From the NCBI GenBank assembly GCA_958295685.1, contig OY282365.1, positions 1,758,975-1,822,974 on the forward strand: a stretch of 64,000 nucleotides of DNA. Direction: 5' to 3'. Of this stretch, positions 16,300 to 25,351 are shown piece after piece; position 1 is the stretch's first letter; the number at the start of each line of letters is the position of its first letter. The notes below the pieces were generated by a model. The model searched no databases. It saw only the letters and a list, made by a program, of their open reading frames with translations, and was not told the origin of the DNA. Origin of the DNA: an uncultured Dehalococcoidia bacterium (GTDB lineage Bacteria > Chloroflexota > Dehalococcoidia > Lucifugimonadales > CATQGZ01). The translations under genes and the position numbers were made by a program.

Positions 16300-17195
16300 G
16301 AGGCGGCCTGGCGTCCCTTCAGGAAGTCGAGTATCTCGGCGGCGGTCTCCTGCGGGGCCTCCTCCGGGAGGAAGTGTCCGCAGTCGATGGCCCTGCCGCG
16401 CACGTCGTGGGCGCGCTCGCGCCACACCGTCAGCATGTCCAGCCTGTCGCCGGTCTGCCAGCCCGGCCGCTTCGCCATGCTGCCCGCCCACAGCGCGAGC
16501 ACCGGTACGTCCAGCTTCCGGCCCCTGTCCGCGTCGTCGTGGATCAGGTCGAGTTCGATCGCGCGGTAGTCCATGCAGGTCGCGCGGATCGTCTCCGGGT
16601 CGCTGAAGCAGCGCAGGTACTCGGCGTATGCCTCATCGGTGATCGCGCCTTCGACGGCGGTCCACCGCTCCAGCAGGAAGTCGAGGTAGAGCTTGGCGCT
16701 GTTGGCGATCAGCGTCTCGGGGAACGGAGAGGGCTGGCGCATCAGGTGCCAGTGGAACCAGGCGAAGGCCAGGCTGGCGTCCATGTTCTCGAAGGCGGCC
16801 TGTGACGGGACGACGTCGAGCGAGGTGAGCGTGCGGACGCGCTCCGGGTGGTCGAGGGCCATCCTGTGGCCGACCCTGACTCCCCTGTCGTGGCCTACGA
16901 CGTGGAACGACTCGAAGCCGAGGGCGGCCATCACCTCGACCTGGTCGTTGGCCGTCGTGCGCTTGCAGTACGCGGCGAGGCCGTCGGACGGGGGCTTGCC
17001 GCTGTCTCCGTAGCCGCGCAGGTCGGGCGCGACCACCGTGTAGCTCTCGGCGAAGATCGGGGCGACCCTGTGCCATTCCACGTGGGTCTGAGGGTAGCCG
17101 TGCAGGAGCAGCAGGGGCGGCCCATGCCCGCCGCGCGCCAAGTTTATGGTCGTGCCGGATGTCTGTATCAGTTCCCGAACGAATCCCTCGAACAC
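16296..17195 (-). CDS. Alpha/beta hydrolase, haloacetate (fluoroacetate) dehalogenase-like
   Basis: A 299-residue alpha/beta hydrolase. The oxyanion motif is LLLHGYPQT, the nucleophile elbow is VGHDRGVR (Asp nucleophile, as in dehalogenases and epoxide hydrolases), FHWHLM matches the halide-binding His-Trp pair of fluoroacetate dehalogenases, and the catalytic His is in DCGHFLPEEAP. It would cleave carbon-halogen or similar bonds of small acids, but these enzymes are promiscuous. The start is GTG at 17195. Its TGA overlaps the ATG of the giant helicase, so the two are translationally coupled. Confidence 0.75.
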   Translation of the reverse strand: MFEGFVRELIQTSGTTINLARGGHGPPLLLLHGYPQTHVEWHRVAPIFAESYTVVAPDLRGYGDSGKPPSDGLAAYCKRTTANDQVEVMAALGFESFHVVGHDRGVRVGHRMALDHPERVRTLTSLDVVPSQAAFENMDASLAFAWFHWHLMRQPSPFPETLIANSAKLYLDFLLERWTAVEGAITDEAYAEYLRCFSDPETIRATCMDYRAIELDLIHDDADRGRKLDVPVLALWAGSMAKRPGWQTGDRLDMLTVWRERAHDVRGRAIDCGHFLPEEAPQETAAEILDFLKGRQAAS

Positions 17196-17343
17196 GCCTC
17201 TCCCCCTTTCAGAGTACGGGTGACAGCGAGACAGTAGTTGCCTCGCGCTGGCGTGTCAAACCGGGCCGGCGGGGACAGGGCGGCGGCATCCGGGGGCTGG
17301 GCCTCGATTCGAGCCGAAATCTGTTCCAAATTCCCTAGACCCC

Positions 17344-17592
17344 TTGATTGGGCCGAACCACTGTGCTAGAGTATGCCCATGACACAGCCGACCATCTCCA
17401 CAAACCAGCCCGCAGGACTCCTGAAGCGCCTGTCACAAAAGTGTCGCAAAGTGTCGCATAAGTGTCGCATGAGTGTCGCATGAGTGTCGCATGAGTGTCG
17501 CATGAGTGTCGCATGAGTGTCGCGTAGTGTCAGCCAAAATCGACCCTCTCAGCTACGAAATGCCCCTAAAATGTGACACTTTCGCCGAAAAA
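17344..17592 (+). repeat. Dispersed promoter/11-bp-array element, copy B
   Basis: Plus strand: -35 TTGATT (17344-17349), 17-bp spacer, -10 TAGAGT (17367-17372), ATG at 17379 after six bases, then about ten units of 10-11 bp (TGTCGCATGAG and variants, about 17431-17535), the core CTCTCAGCTACGAAATG (17546-17562), an inverted unit TGTGACA and the tail TTTCGCCGAAAAA. The leaderless frame from 17379 ends at 17483 after 34 codons, within the array. The next gene in the same direction is the aldo/keto reductase, but 600 bases and a CRISPR-like array lie between. The rest of the 17196-18199 gap (17593-17871) shows nothing recognisable. Confidence 0.75.
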
Positions 17593-17871
17593 TCTCCCTG
17601 ACGCCGCCCCGCCGAGGCCGCCGGACACAGAGTCGCCGCGTCATCCGCAGTCGATCAGGCGCGGGATTTGGCATGACGTGTGGGCCGGGGAGGGCCGGCT
17701 CCGCTTTGTAGGCCCGCGAGGGATGAGAATTGGCTCGCCTCTCCTGGCTGGATCAGAGCGTCTGACCTGGGGAAGTCCCTCCTAGGTCTCACGAAGACCG
17801 GACAGCTACGGCCGGCCGGGCGACTGTCGTAACCGTTCAACCTCTGTGGGTCCGAACGGGGAGTCCAGAGG

Positions 17872-18123
17872 GGTTCTCCCCTCTGGCAGGAGGGTCTGGC
17901 TACCCTGACGCCGCACGTCACCGTCGGGGCAAAGTTCTCCCCCTCTGGCAGGGTGTCTGGCTGGAGCCGCCCTACAGAGCCTGGTGCGGTAGCGGTTCCC
18001 CTCTCAGGCAGGGGGTCTGGGGCCACGTAGTCTATCGCGGGAATCAGTGCGGTGGGTTCTCCCCTCAGACAGGGGGTCTGGGGGCTTTGCCCCCAGATTC
18101 CAAAATGGGTGGGCGGGTGGGGG
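17872..18123 (-). repeat. CRISPR-like 61-bp array 1 (four units, no cas genes)
   Basis: Four imperfect palindromic units (GGTTCTCCCCTCTGGCAGG type) start at about 17872, 17933, 17994 and 18055. The three spacers of 33-34 bp are all different. The array ends in the hairpin CTGGGGGCTTTGCCCCCAG and a CCCACCCGCC-rich stretch (to 18123), the same leader as in the other arrays. Repeats differ from one another at several positions, unlike a live CRISPR. Confidence 0.8.
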
Positions 18124-18199
18124 AAGACCACCGTTTCCGATTGCCGTCGTGGGGCGGCGCGGCTAGAATTGGGCGTACCGATACGGCCTAGGAGAGAAT

Positions 18200-19105
18200 A
18201 TGGAAAAGAGAACCCTCGGCAGGACAGGGATCGAGGTGACCCGCCTGGGTCTGGGGCTGGCGGAGATCTCGCGCTATGAGCAGCGCGGAGAGGCGGGAGC
18301 GGACGCGGCGCGGGTGCTCAACCTGGCGCTGGACGTCGGGATCAATTTCCTGGACACGGCCGCGTGCTATGCCTCGACGGAAGCGCTGACAGGCTCCGCC
18401 GTGTCTCACCGCAGAGACGAGTTTTTCTTGGCGTCGAAGTGCGGCCACGCCGTAGAGACGGACGCGGAGCCGTGGACGGCCGAGGTGATAGCCGAGAGCG
18501 TGGATCGCAGCCTGAGACGTCTCAGGACCGATCACCTGGACGTCCTCCAGCTGCACTCATGCGAATTGGACGTCCTGGAGCGGGGCGAGGTCATCGAGGC
18601 GGTGCTCAGGGCGCGCGAACAGGGGAAGACGCGCTTTATCGGGTACAGCGGCGACAACGAGGCGGCTCTGTGGGCCGTCGGGAGCGGCGTGTTCGACACG
18701 CTCCAGACGAGTTTCAACCTGGTGGACCAGAGCTCGCGCGGGGAGCTGCTGGGGGCCGCCCGCGCCGCGGGGATGGGGATAATCGTCAAGCGTCCGGTGG
18801 GCAACGGCGCGTGGGGCCGCGCCAGCAGCCCCTACTCGTATGCGGACGAGTATTTCCGACGCGCACAGATCATGAGGGACGTGGGGCCTGTCCCAGGCGC
18901 GCCCGAGGAGCCGATCCTGCTGGCGCTGGGCTTCCTGTTCGCCCACGACGAGGTGGACACGGCCATCGTGGGCACCCACAACCCGGCTCACCTCCAGGCC
19001 AACGTCAGGATGGTCGAGGACGATCTGCCGATCCCGGCCGAGGCCGTCGAAGACCTCCGCCGCCGCTTCGACGCCGTAGGCTCAGCCTGGCCCGGCATGG
19101 GCTAG
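18200..19105 (+). CDS. Aldo/keto reductase
   Basis: A 301-residue (beta/alpha)8 oxidoreductase of the AKR family using NADPH. The start LGRTGIEVTRLGLG is typical, and the tetrad residues are visible: Asp and Tyr in NFLDTAACY, Lys in FLASKCGHA, His in DVLQLHSCE. NADPH-binding residues are expected near VGTHNPAHLQANV. AGGAGA precedes the ATG. It stands alone, 75 bases after the leader end of array 1. The substrate is not known. Confidence 0.85.
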   Translation: MEKRTLGRTGIEVTRLGLGLAEISRYEQRGEAGADAARVLNLALDVGINFLDTAACYASTEALTGSAVSHRRDEFFLASKCGHAVETDAEPWTAEVIAESVDRSLRRLRTDHLDVLQLHSCELDVLERGEVIEAVLRAREQGKTRFIGYSGDNEAALWAVGSGVFDTLQTSFNLVDQSSRGELLGAARAAGMGIIVKRPVGNGAWGRASSPYSYADEYFRRAQIMRDVGPVPGAPEEPILLALGFLFAHDEVDTAIVGTHNPAHLQANVRMVEDDLPIPAEAVEDLRRRFDAVGSAWPGMG

Positions 19106-19198
19106 CCAGCACGGCACGGGAAGGCCTCCCCAAATCAACCGCCTCCGGCATGGGTTAGCGGCCTGCGCAGGAAGGGCTGGAGGTGCAAGAAGCCTGCC

Positions 19199-20044
19199 CT
19201 AATCAACCGTCTCCGGCATGAAGAACGACAGCCAATTCAGGACAGTCTCCATATCTCGCCGAGCCTCCGTGGTCCCAATGCCGTAAGCATCGGCCAACGA
19301 TTGGGCGGCGGTGGGCGGTTCGGTGTCATGCACACGCATCACGGCGCCCGTGAAGGGCGCGGCAAGAAGGCAGGCCGATGCCCAGTCTCGAATCTCACAG
19401 GCTGCTAGACCTGGCGGGAACTGCAATGCCTGGATGTCACGCTGGGCCGCGCGCTGTTCGTCGAACGAGGCTATCTCGCCGGTGTTTCCCTGATATGCAG
19501 TAATGAGGTGCCTGGGGTCACGAGTCGCCGGACGCCAAGCGCCGACTCTGGGAGGATCGACGCCCGTCACGGCCCCTCTCCTGATTTCTATCCTCTCCAC
19601 GGCTTGCCAGCGCTCGAACTCCGCATCGCTGACCTCTCTTGAGTCTGCCAAAAGGTCTTGTTGAAATGCGCACGCGTCAAAGTCGGGGCCTGCACGGCAA
19701 AGAATCTCCAAGTTGGGCTGCTCTGACCAACCCAACGCGGATGATGTGAGATTGGCGGAGCCAATCAGAACTACATCATCGATACGGTAGAACTTAGCGT
19801 GTAGCGACGAGTGCAATCTGAACGAACCGCCAGAATCAATGACAAGGCTGCGGCATTCCACGTCGGAAGCGCCGACGGTAATGTCGTGTGGATCCCATCT
19901 CGTGACACAGATGAGAGACGCCTCAGCATTAACGACGGCCAGAACCTTGGACAGTGCATCAGCCTTGATGTATGGGGCTACGATAAGAAGCTGATCGGCT
20001 CCATCGCACAATTGAATGAGTACGTCCCCAGGCCGACCCGACAC
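19199..20044 (-). CDS. Phospholipase D-like nuclease, last gene of a putative defence operon
   Basis: A 281-residue protein with one complete HKD motif, HAKFYRIDDVVLIGSANLT (His, Lys, Asp, then GSAN), preceded by the usual beta-strand LLIVAPYIKADAL. One HKD per chain implies a dimer, as in Nuc and in nuclease subunits of restriction systems. The start is a GTG immediately after the TAG of the GHKL ATPase gene, so it is strongly coupled to it. It probably supplies the DNA-cutting activity of the operon. Base composition is AT-richer than the surroundings. Confidence 0.75.
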   Translation of the reverse strand: MSGRPGDVLIQLCDGADQLLIVAPYIKADALSKVLAVVNAEASLICVTRWDPHDITVGASDVECRSLVIDSGGSFRLHSSLHAKFYRIDDVVLIGSANLTSSALGWSEQPNLEILCRAGPDFDACAFQQDLLADSREVSDAEFERWQAVERIEIRRGAVTGVDPPRVGAWRPATRDPRHLITAYQGNTGEIASFDEQRAAQRDIQALQFPPGLAACEIRDWASACLLAAPFTGAVMRVHDTEPPTAAQSLADAYGIGTTEARRDMETVLNWLSFFMPETVD

Positions 20045-21907
20045 CTAATCTTCTCTATCACGGAGTTGAGATATTACCTTGTCCACCTGACGGCCCCAAT
20101 TTCTGGCGATCTCCTGAATACGCGCTCTCTCGTCCCTAGATTCGGTCTGATCTTCCATGCGCGCCCACGAAGAGAGCAGTAACCTGAGCGCGACAACGGC
20201 CTGGAATTCAGGCGCGTTCTCGTCGATGTTCTCGTCGAGGCGACCCTCGACTTGCCTGAGCAGATCGTAGATTCGGTGGTCGGTGTTCAGATTAATGTGC
20301 AGAATCCCGTGGTTCGAGCGCACGCTGAACATCTGAAACCCGTCAAGCAGAGTCGGATTGAACTGGTATGACAGGTTGTCTCGCACCAACATCCTTGCGA
20401 GATCGCGTGCCTCATCTTCCGGCTGGCCGGATGCTATGAACTGTTCGGCAAGTCCGACCATCCTTTCCTCGTTTGCAATCTCCTCTCGGTCAGTGTCGGT
20501 ACGAGTCTTCTTCTCAGCACCCGATTCAATGGCATCTCTATCAGCGTCAGTCTGGGTCTTGATCGCCTTTCCCTCTGGAGTCTTCTTTCCACCGCCGGTT
20601 CCGACAGATTTCCGCTTCTGGGCGAACATCTGCCTGATCGTGGCCATCATGGCCCCTGCCTGATCACGGATGTCCCCTACGATCGTGTAGATCGTATCGT
20701 CGTCGACGCCCATCTCGTCCAAGACGACTTGCCTAGGGCGGTCATCGCGGGCAAGAGCCTTAGCAGCTTGTGTAAAATTCGCAACCATTTGTTTATTGTG
20801 GTCCACGCCAAACAACTCGTCACAGCTGCGACCAAAACTCACTTCACAGCCCCACCAGCGGTTCTGTGGGTTCTCGGCGCTACCTCCCTCTCTGAGGAAT
20901 GCGTCCTCGAGGACTATTTCTCTACCCTCTCGAACAACTGACACCCCAATGTTGTGTCTGGCGTGCCGACCTCTAGGTGTCCCACCTGGGTTCTGTGTAA
21001 CCAAGTCTGTTCTGAGCGCGTCGGGCTTCACGATGGAATACTTGACGCCGATCGTCTCTTCCCGGCCGCTCACGATACCCTGATAGTACTTGATGTCACC
21101 CCATTGCTCGAACATGGGTGTATCGTTCCATGGCTCTTCGGGAACAGAGGTTGGGCTCATGAGGTAGAGAGGATCGTTCGCAACTACAGCAGCGTCATAT
21201 TCGGGTTCGCTCGGTCGATTCGCTAAGAAGGATGCAGTCCGTATTCTGGTAATGCCGGCGGCAATGAAATGGCGGTGAATGCGTCCAACTTCCCGCGATG
21301 TATTGTCGATAATCGCACGTCCGGTCTTCCATTGAACTTTGTCCAGATCGCTCCACACTACAAGAGTGCCTGAGCAGTGTTGATAGATAGTGCCGCAGCC
21401 GGCTGCCTTCCATCTGTCTGGTATCGGTGTACCTCGGTCAGGAATAGGAACATTGTGATGGCCGCTCTCGATTGCCTCGGCATCAAGGCTGGAATGCCAA
21501 ACCGAATCTAGGCCGTCTTGCCAGGTCCACACGTCCACTTTCTTGCACTGGGACATCGAGGACGTAGGCAGGCCCATGCCATATTTGCCGATTCCCCTCG
21601 TGGAGTCATGCTTGGTGCCTCCTCCAAACTTAAGAGCATCTAGGAGCGTCCTCGCATCCATGCCTGCGCCGTTGTCCAAGACAGCTATCTCAGAGACTCT
21701 CCGACGGGTACGGGGCTGAACAAGTTCCGCTTGCTCTATGCAAAGCAACTCAACACGCTCGGCACCAGCCTGTATCGAGTTGTCGATGAGTTCCGCTATG
21801 GCATAAGCGGTGTTGTGATAGCGACTGTCCCTAATGGCGCGGATGGTGAAGCTGCCGGGAAACAGGCTGCGGTCGGCATCTCTTAGCTCGTCGAATTGTT
21901 CGACCAT
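20045..21907 (-). CDS. GHKL (Bergerat-fold) ATPase, MORC/MutL/Hsp90-like
   Basis: A 620-residue protein. The N-terminus carries the Bergerat ATP-binding motifs: AELIDNSIQAG (Asn for Mg), VLDNGAGMD, and the lid GIGKYGMGLPTSS. The middle is a transducer-like domain, and the C-terminal part holds a charged, probably helical segment (about 440-500, repeated TDADRDAIESG/TDTDREEIANE). Related MORC-type ATPases are known in bacterial restriction-like operons with helicases and nucleases. Its start overlaps the end of the helicase gene by 25 bases. One stretch (20041-20100) has 28 G/C of 60, far below the neighbouring genes, suggesting transfer. Confidence 0.75.
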   Translation of the reverse strand: MVEQFDELRDADRSLFPGSFTIRAIRDSRYHNTAYAIAELIDNSIQAGAERVELLCIEQAELVQPRTRRRVSEIAVLDNGAGMDARTLLDALKFGGGTKHDSTRGIGKYGMGLPTSSMSQCKKVDVWTWQDGLDSVWHSSLDAEAIESGHHNVPIPDRGTPIPDRWKAAGCGTIYQHCSGTLVVWSDLDKVQWKTGRAIIDNTSREVGRIHRHFIAAGITRIRTASFLANRPSEPEYDAAVVANDPLYLMSPTSVPEEPWNDTPMFEQWGDIKYYQGIVSGREETIGVKYSIVKPDALRTDLVTQNPGGTPRGRHARHNIGVSVVREGREIVLEDAFLREGGSAENPQNRWWGCEVSFGRSCDELFGVDHNKQMVANFTQAAKALARDDRPRQVVLDEMGVDDDTIYTIVGDIRDQAGAMMATIRQMFAQKRKSVGTGGGKKTPEGKAIKTQTDADRDAIESGAEKKTRTDTDREEIANEERMVGLAEQFIASGQPEDEARDLARMLVRDNLSYQFNPTLLDGFQMFSVRSNHGILHINLNTDHRIYDLLRQVEGRLDENIDENAPEFQAVVALRLLLSSWARMEDQTESRDERARIQEIARNWGRQVDKVISQLRDRED

Positions 21908-23133
21908 AGGTCCTCCCAGTTTGTGAAGGCATCAGTCACTGACCCGAAGCCCGGAAGGTTCGTATCAGCAACTGTCATGATCTCCGCGGTTCGGTTTCCA
22001 CCTGCCCTAGGACCGCGCATAGCTCGGCCCGCCATCTGCGAGTAAAGGACTAGCGACATGGTTGGGCGGGCGATGATGACACAACGGGTGCGGGGGGCAT
22101 CAAAGCCAGCAGTTAGCACGCCATAGTTGAATATCACCATGTGCTCTCTGCTGTCGTCCTTGAAGGCATCTATTATTGCTCGACGCTCTTCACTAGGCGT
22201 ACTTGCAGTAACCACTTGGCTCAGGTTTCCTTCGCGTTGAACGAGTCGATTGCATTCAATGGCGCTCTCGACCGAAGGACAGAAGACGATGGTTCGAGGG
22301 TGATGCGCCACCGCGTGCTTGGCGAGTTCGACGATCTTGTATGTACGCTCATCGTTGCGCCCCAAGCTATCGAGATCGTCCCTGGTATAGTCCATGCCTG
22401 GTTCAGGCTCTGGAACCGCAATGCCTGAGTCAAAGCTGATAGGCACAAAACGTGGATCTGCCAGATACTGGTTCTGAATCAAGTATGTGACGGGGCTATC
22501 GTGCCCCATGGGGTCTATCGAAACTTTGGTCTGGTTGAATATGCGGGCAAGTTGGTAGTCGGCGTCAGTCAACTTGGCCGTTCGCCCCGGCGTGGCCGTG
22601 AGGCCGAGTAGTGGAGGACGAGTGCTGCATAGTTGCTCGGTTATGAACGAATAGGTCTTGGCGACCGCCTGATGGGCTTCGTCAAAGATAACAGCCGACG
22701 CGCGGTCAGCAAGGTGTGCAAGCAGGGTGTGGTCCGAGTCCGAAGCGGAGCGCAGCTTGGCTAGACCAGTCACCAGGAAACCGGACGCAAGCTTGCGCAA
22801 GTTGAGCGAGCGATTTCCCCAGTATCGATGGACATGGACTTCTCGCAAGCCAAGGTGCACCCAAGCTCCGGAAATCTCATCCGCGGCCTGTTCACAGAGT
22901 TCTTCCGTGGAGACTAGCCATACGATAAGGGCGCCGTCGGTGTCCGTCTCGTTCAGCAGACGGCAGGCTGCATGCGACGCGATCCTGGTCTTGCCAGCGC
23001 CAGTAGGAAGATGAACGACGACTCGACGCTCGGGAGATGACACTGCACGGAGGATGTCGCGTAGGACCTGACGCTGATACGGGTACAGCGAGTACCCGGG
23101 ACTGACCTTCTTGGCATGCGTCTCAGACGCCAC
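21883..23133 (-). CDS. SF2 DEAD/DEAH-box helicase of a putative defence operon
   Basis: About 416 residues. Motif I is HLPTGAGKT, motif II VIFDEAHQAV, motif III GLTATPG, and motif VI QMAGRAMRG, as in type III restriction and DISARM/Hachiman-like SF2 translocases. YPYQRQVLRDIL near the start is the Q-motif-like region. I place the start at the GTG at 23133 (AGGGG upstream, ten-base overlap with the PAPS-reductase-like stop); GTG 23145 or a longer form from 23247 are possible. It would translocate on DNA to feed the nuclease partner. Confidence 0.75.
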   Translation of the reverse strand: MASETHAKKVSPGYSLYPYQRQVLRDILRAVSSPERRVVVHLPTGAGKTRIASHAACRLLNETDTDGALIVWLVSTEELCEQAADEISGAWVHLGLREVHVHRYWGNRSLNLRKLASGFLVTGLAKLRSASDSDHTLLAHLADRASAVIFDEAHQAVAKTYSFITEQLCSTRPPLLGLTATPGRTAKLTDADYQLARIFNQTKVSIDPMGHDSPVTYLIQNQYLADPRFVPISFDSGIAVPEPEPGMDYTRDDLDSLGRNDERTYKIVELAKHAVAHHPRTIVFCPSVESAIECNRLVQREGNLSQVVTASTPSEERRAIIDAFKDDSREHMVIFNYGVLTAGFDAPRTRCVIIARPTMSLVLYSQMAGRAMRGPRAGGNRTAEIMTVADTNLPGFGSVTDAFTNWEDLWSNNSTS

Positions 23134-23992
23134 ACAGCCCCTCACATTCTTCGTTGAAGGGATTGTCTCCGTTCTGAGGGCTTGCCTCTCGTTCCGCGAC
23201 GACGCTGGCGAGGGGTCTGCGTGCGGCGTGAAGGTAAGGGCGACCATTCAGCAATTTGCGTACCGGCGTCTTGGTACTGCTACGGAGCCAGCGGTCGGCG
23301 TGCACGGCTTCTTCGTAGCTGTCTGGCTCAGACCGCTTCAATTCCAGCCAATGTTCATCGGAACGATAGGGGCATATGACGCAAGCCGAACGGGGCAGGT
23401 AGCGGCCAGGGTACTGGGAGGCGAACCATTCGGCGCAGTCGCGTCGTGTCATTCCGACGTCTACCAGCGGCCATCGGTGTCTAACCCACGGCTCTCGGCT
23501 GGGTTTCATGCGGGCCACCTCGTCATTTGAGATTCCGAGCCACATCTCGACATGGTGTTCCTTTGGAAATGGCCGACCACGCCGTCCACCAGCAAGCTCC
23601 CTGATCCGTCGGTGAATGGGCCTGATCTTGTAGTGGTTGGTGCATTGCCGGCGCAACATCCCGTTCTTCCCGTTCTCATTGACCGTGAACAGGGGAACGT
23701 CGACGAAGTGGTGACCCGACACCGTGAGGCCCCTTTTAAAATTAGCCTTCAGATTACCTTCAGACACACGAATCAGTGGATACTGGAGTTGCTCCTCGAG
23801 CCAGTCCAGGTGACGATACACATAGTCCGGCTCCCATCCGGTGTCAGCGAAGATGGCAACGTCGGGTTTGGGATAGCCTGACTTGACCAAACGCGGGTCG
23901 GAACGGGACAGCAGGAGCGCCAAGACCGAACTCTGCACGCCGGCTCCCAGGCTGAGCGCTCGGTAGACGACTCGGCTAGTGTCTGTGGACAC
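23123..23992 (-). CDS. PAPS reductase-like (PP-loop ATPase/sulfotransferase fold) protein, first gene of putative defence operon
   Basis: About 289 residues. The PP-loop is LSLGAGVQSSVLAL at the N-terminus. Cysteines in RRQCTNHYKIRP and ACVICPY, plus a C-terminal pair in ECEGLCGV, could bind an iron-sulfur cluster, as in DndC and phage-encoded relatives. DndC-type proteins take part in DNA phosphorothioation, and PAPS-reductase-like proteins also occur in some BREX systems; here no DndB/D/E is present. The GTG at 23992 has GGAGA upstream; an upstream TTG at 24007 is the alternative. It starts the four-gene overlapping operon. Confidence 0.75.
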   Translation of the reverse strand: MSTDTSRVVYRALSLGAGVQSSVLALLLSRSDPRLVKSGYPKPDVAIFADTGWEPDYVYRHLDWLEEQLQYPLIRVSEGNLKANFKRGLTVSGHHFVDVPLFTVNENGKNGMLRRQCTNHYKIRPIHRRIRELAGGRRGRPFPKEHHVEMWLGISNDEVARMKPSREPWVRHRWPLVDVGMTRRDCAEWFASQYPGRYLPRSACVICPYRSDEHWLELKRSEPDSYEEAVHADRWLRSSTKTPVRKLLNGRPYLHAARRPLASVVAEREASPQNGDNPFNEECEGLCGV

Positions 23993-24037
23993 TCTATCTC
24001 CGTTCAAGGCGGCCGGAAGCGTCCCCTGGGGCGGGCG

Positions 24038-24388
24038 CTAGTCGACCAGGGTGATTTCGATGTTGGCTGTTGGGAAGACTGCCATGAGGCTGGCCTGCTT
24101 GCCGGACCGGTTGACGAATCCGTGCCTGACGCCGGCGGGCGCGAGTACGGTCTGCCCGGCCTTCACGGTCGTAACCTCGTTGCCTAGCACGGCGTCGAGC
24201 TCGCCTTCGACTAGCAGCATGGCCTCTTCGGTCGGGTGGGTGTGATTCGGGACCGCGGACTCCGGCTCAAAGGTGAGGTGTCCGAGGCTCAGGGCTTCGG
24301 CCCCCTTGCCGCCGTCGACTACCTGCCAGCGCTTCACGCCGGGGAAGCGTTCTTCGACGTCGGATTCGTTCTTGTCCAGGATAGGCAT
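24038..24388 (-). CDS. Cupin domain-containing protein
   Basis: A 116-residue single-domain cupin. Motif 1 is PNHTHPTEEAMLLVEGE (two His and Glu as metal ligands) and motif 2 is APAGVRHGFVN (third His). Such small cupins bind a metal and act as oxygenases, isomerases or binding proteins. GAGGAGG lies five bases before the ATG. It is 31 bases upstream of nothing related: the next gene downstream is the PAPS-reductase-like gene, from which its GC content differs. Confidence 0.8.
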   Translation of the reverse strand: MPILDKNESDVEERFPGVKRWQVVDGGKGAEALSLGHLTFEPESAVPNHTHPTEEAMLLVEGELDAVLGNEVTTVKAGQTVLAPAGVRHGFVNRSGKQASLMAVFPTANIEITLVD

Positions 24389-24419
24389 GGTTCCTCCTCG
24401 GTAGCAGCGGATGCGTGAC

Positions 24420-25325
24420 CTAATCTGCCGGCGACGGGCGCTCGCCGACGGAGTCGAGGCGCCTCTTGGCCTCTTCGTAGACGGAGACGGGGAGCGGCCT
24501 CTTCGTTACGGCGGCCAGGTTCTCGCGCAGGTGTTCCTGTCTAGTGGTGCCCACGATGATGGTGTGGGCCTCCGGGTGGGTCAGCGTGAAGCGGAGTACG
24601 AAGGCCGAGGGGCTTTCGCCTTCGTCGAGGAGTTCGTGCAGGCGGGCGTCCTCAAAGAGCCGCCAGCGCTCCTGGCTGCCGCGCCCCACGCCTGCCGCGC
24701 CCTGGGCGACTCCTCCGCGGATGATGATTCCCACGCCCTGCGCGGCGGCACGCGTGATCCAGTCTTCGTGTTCCCGTTCGAGGGCTGAGTATGGTATCTG
24801 CATCACGTCGAACACGCCCCAATCGAGGAAGCGCGGCAGGTGGGGCAGGGTGGTGGAGACTCCGATCCAGTCGACCAGCCCCTGCGCCTTCATGTCGGAC
24901 ATGGCCTCGGCCAGCTTGCCGGACTCGCACTCATCCACCGTCGGGTTGTGGAGCTGGAGGATGTCCACGCTGTCTCTGCCGAGCCGGCGCAGGCTGACTT
25001 CCAGTCCTCTGAACAGGTTGTCGCGGGTCCACTCGTGGTCGGAGCTGTTCAGTTCCGGCCTGGAGTCGGTGCATCCGCCCTTGGTGGCCAGGTGGAACTC
25101 GCCGTATCTGTGGCCCAGGATGCCGCCGATCCACTCCTCGGCGAAGACGTAGTCGTAGGCGGTGTCGATGAAGTTAATGCCCGAGTCGAGTACCGCGTTG
25201 TAGAGTCCGACGGCACGTTGGCGAGTCCATTGGGGCTTGTCGACGCGGTAGAGCGCGCTGCCGAAGCCCAGGCGCGTGACCTGGAGCCCCGTCCGTCCGA
25301 GGGTTGCGGTTGGGAGTCGGTGCAT
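24420..25325 (-). CDS. Aldo/keto reductase
   Basis: About 301 residues, AKR superfamily, NADPH-dependent. The start LPTATLGRTGLQVTRLGFG and tetrad positions NFIDTAYDY (Asp, Tyr), HLATKGG (Lys) and DILQLHNPT (His) are visible. GGAGG five bases before the ATG at 25325 decides the start over an in-frame GTG at 25337. It is distantly related to the reductase at 18200-19105 but too different to be a recent duplicate. It forms a probable unit with the cupin gene, 31 bases downstream. Confidence 0.85.
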   Translation of the reverse strand: MHRLPTATLGRTGLQVTRLGFGSALYRVDKPQWTRQRAVGLYNAVLDSGINFIDTAYDYVFAEEWIGGILGHRYGEFHLATKGGCTDSRPELNSSDHEWTRDNLFRGLEVSLRRLGRDSVDILQLHNPTVDECESGKLAEAMSDMKAQGLVDWIGVSTTLPHLPRFLDWGVFDVMQIPYSALEREHEDWITRAAAQGVGIIIRGGVAQGAAGVGRGSQERWRLFEDARLHELLDEGESPSAFVLRFTLTHPEAHTIIVGTTRQEHLRENLAAVTKRPLPVSVYEEAKRRLDSVGERPSPAD

Positions 25326-25351
25326 TCGGGCCTCCACGCCGGGAGTCGTGT

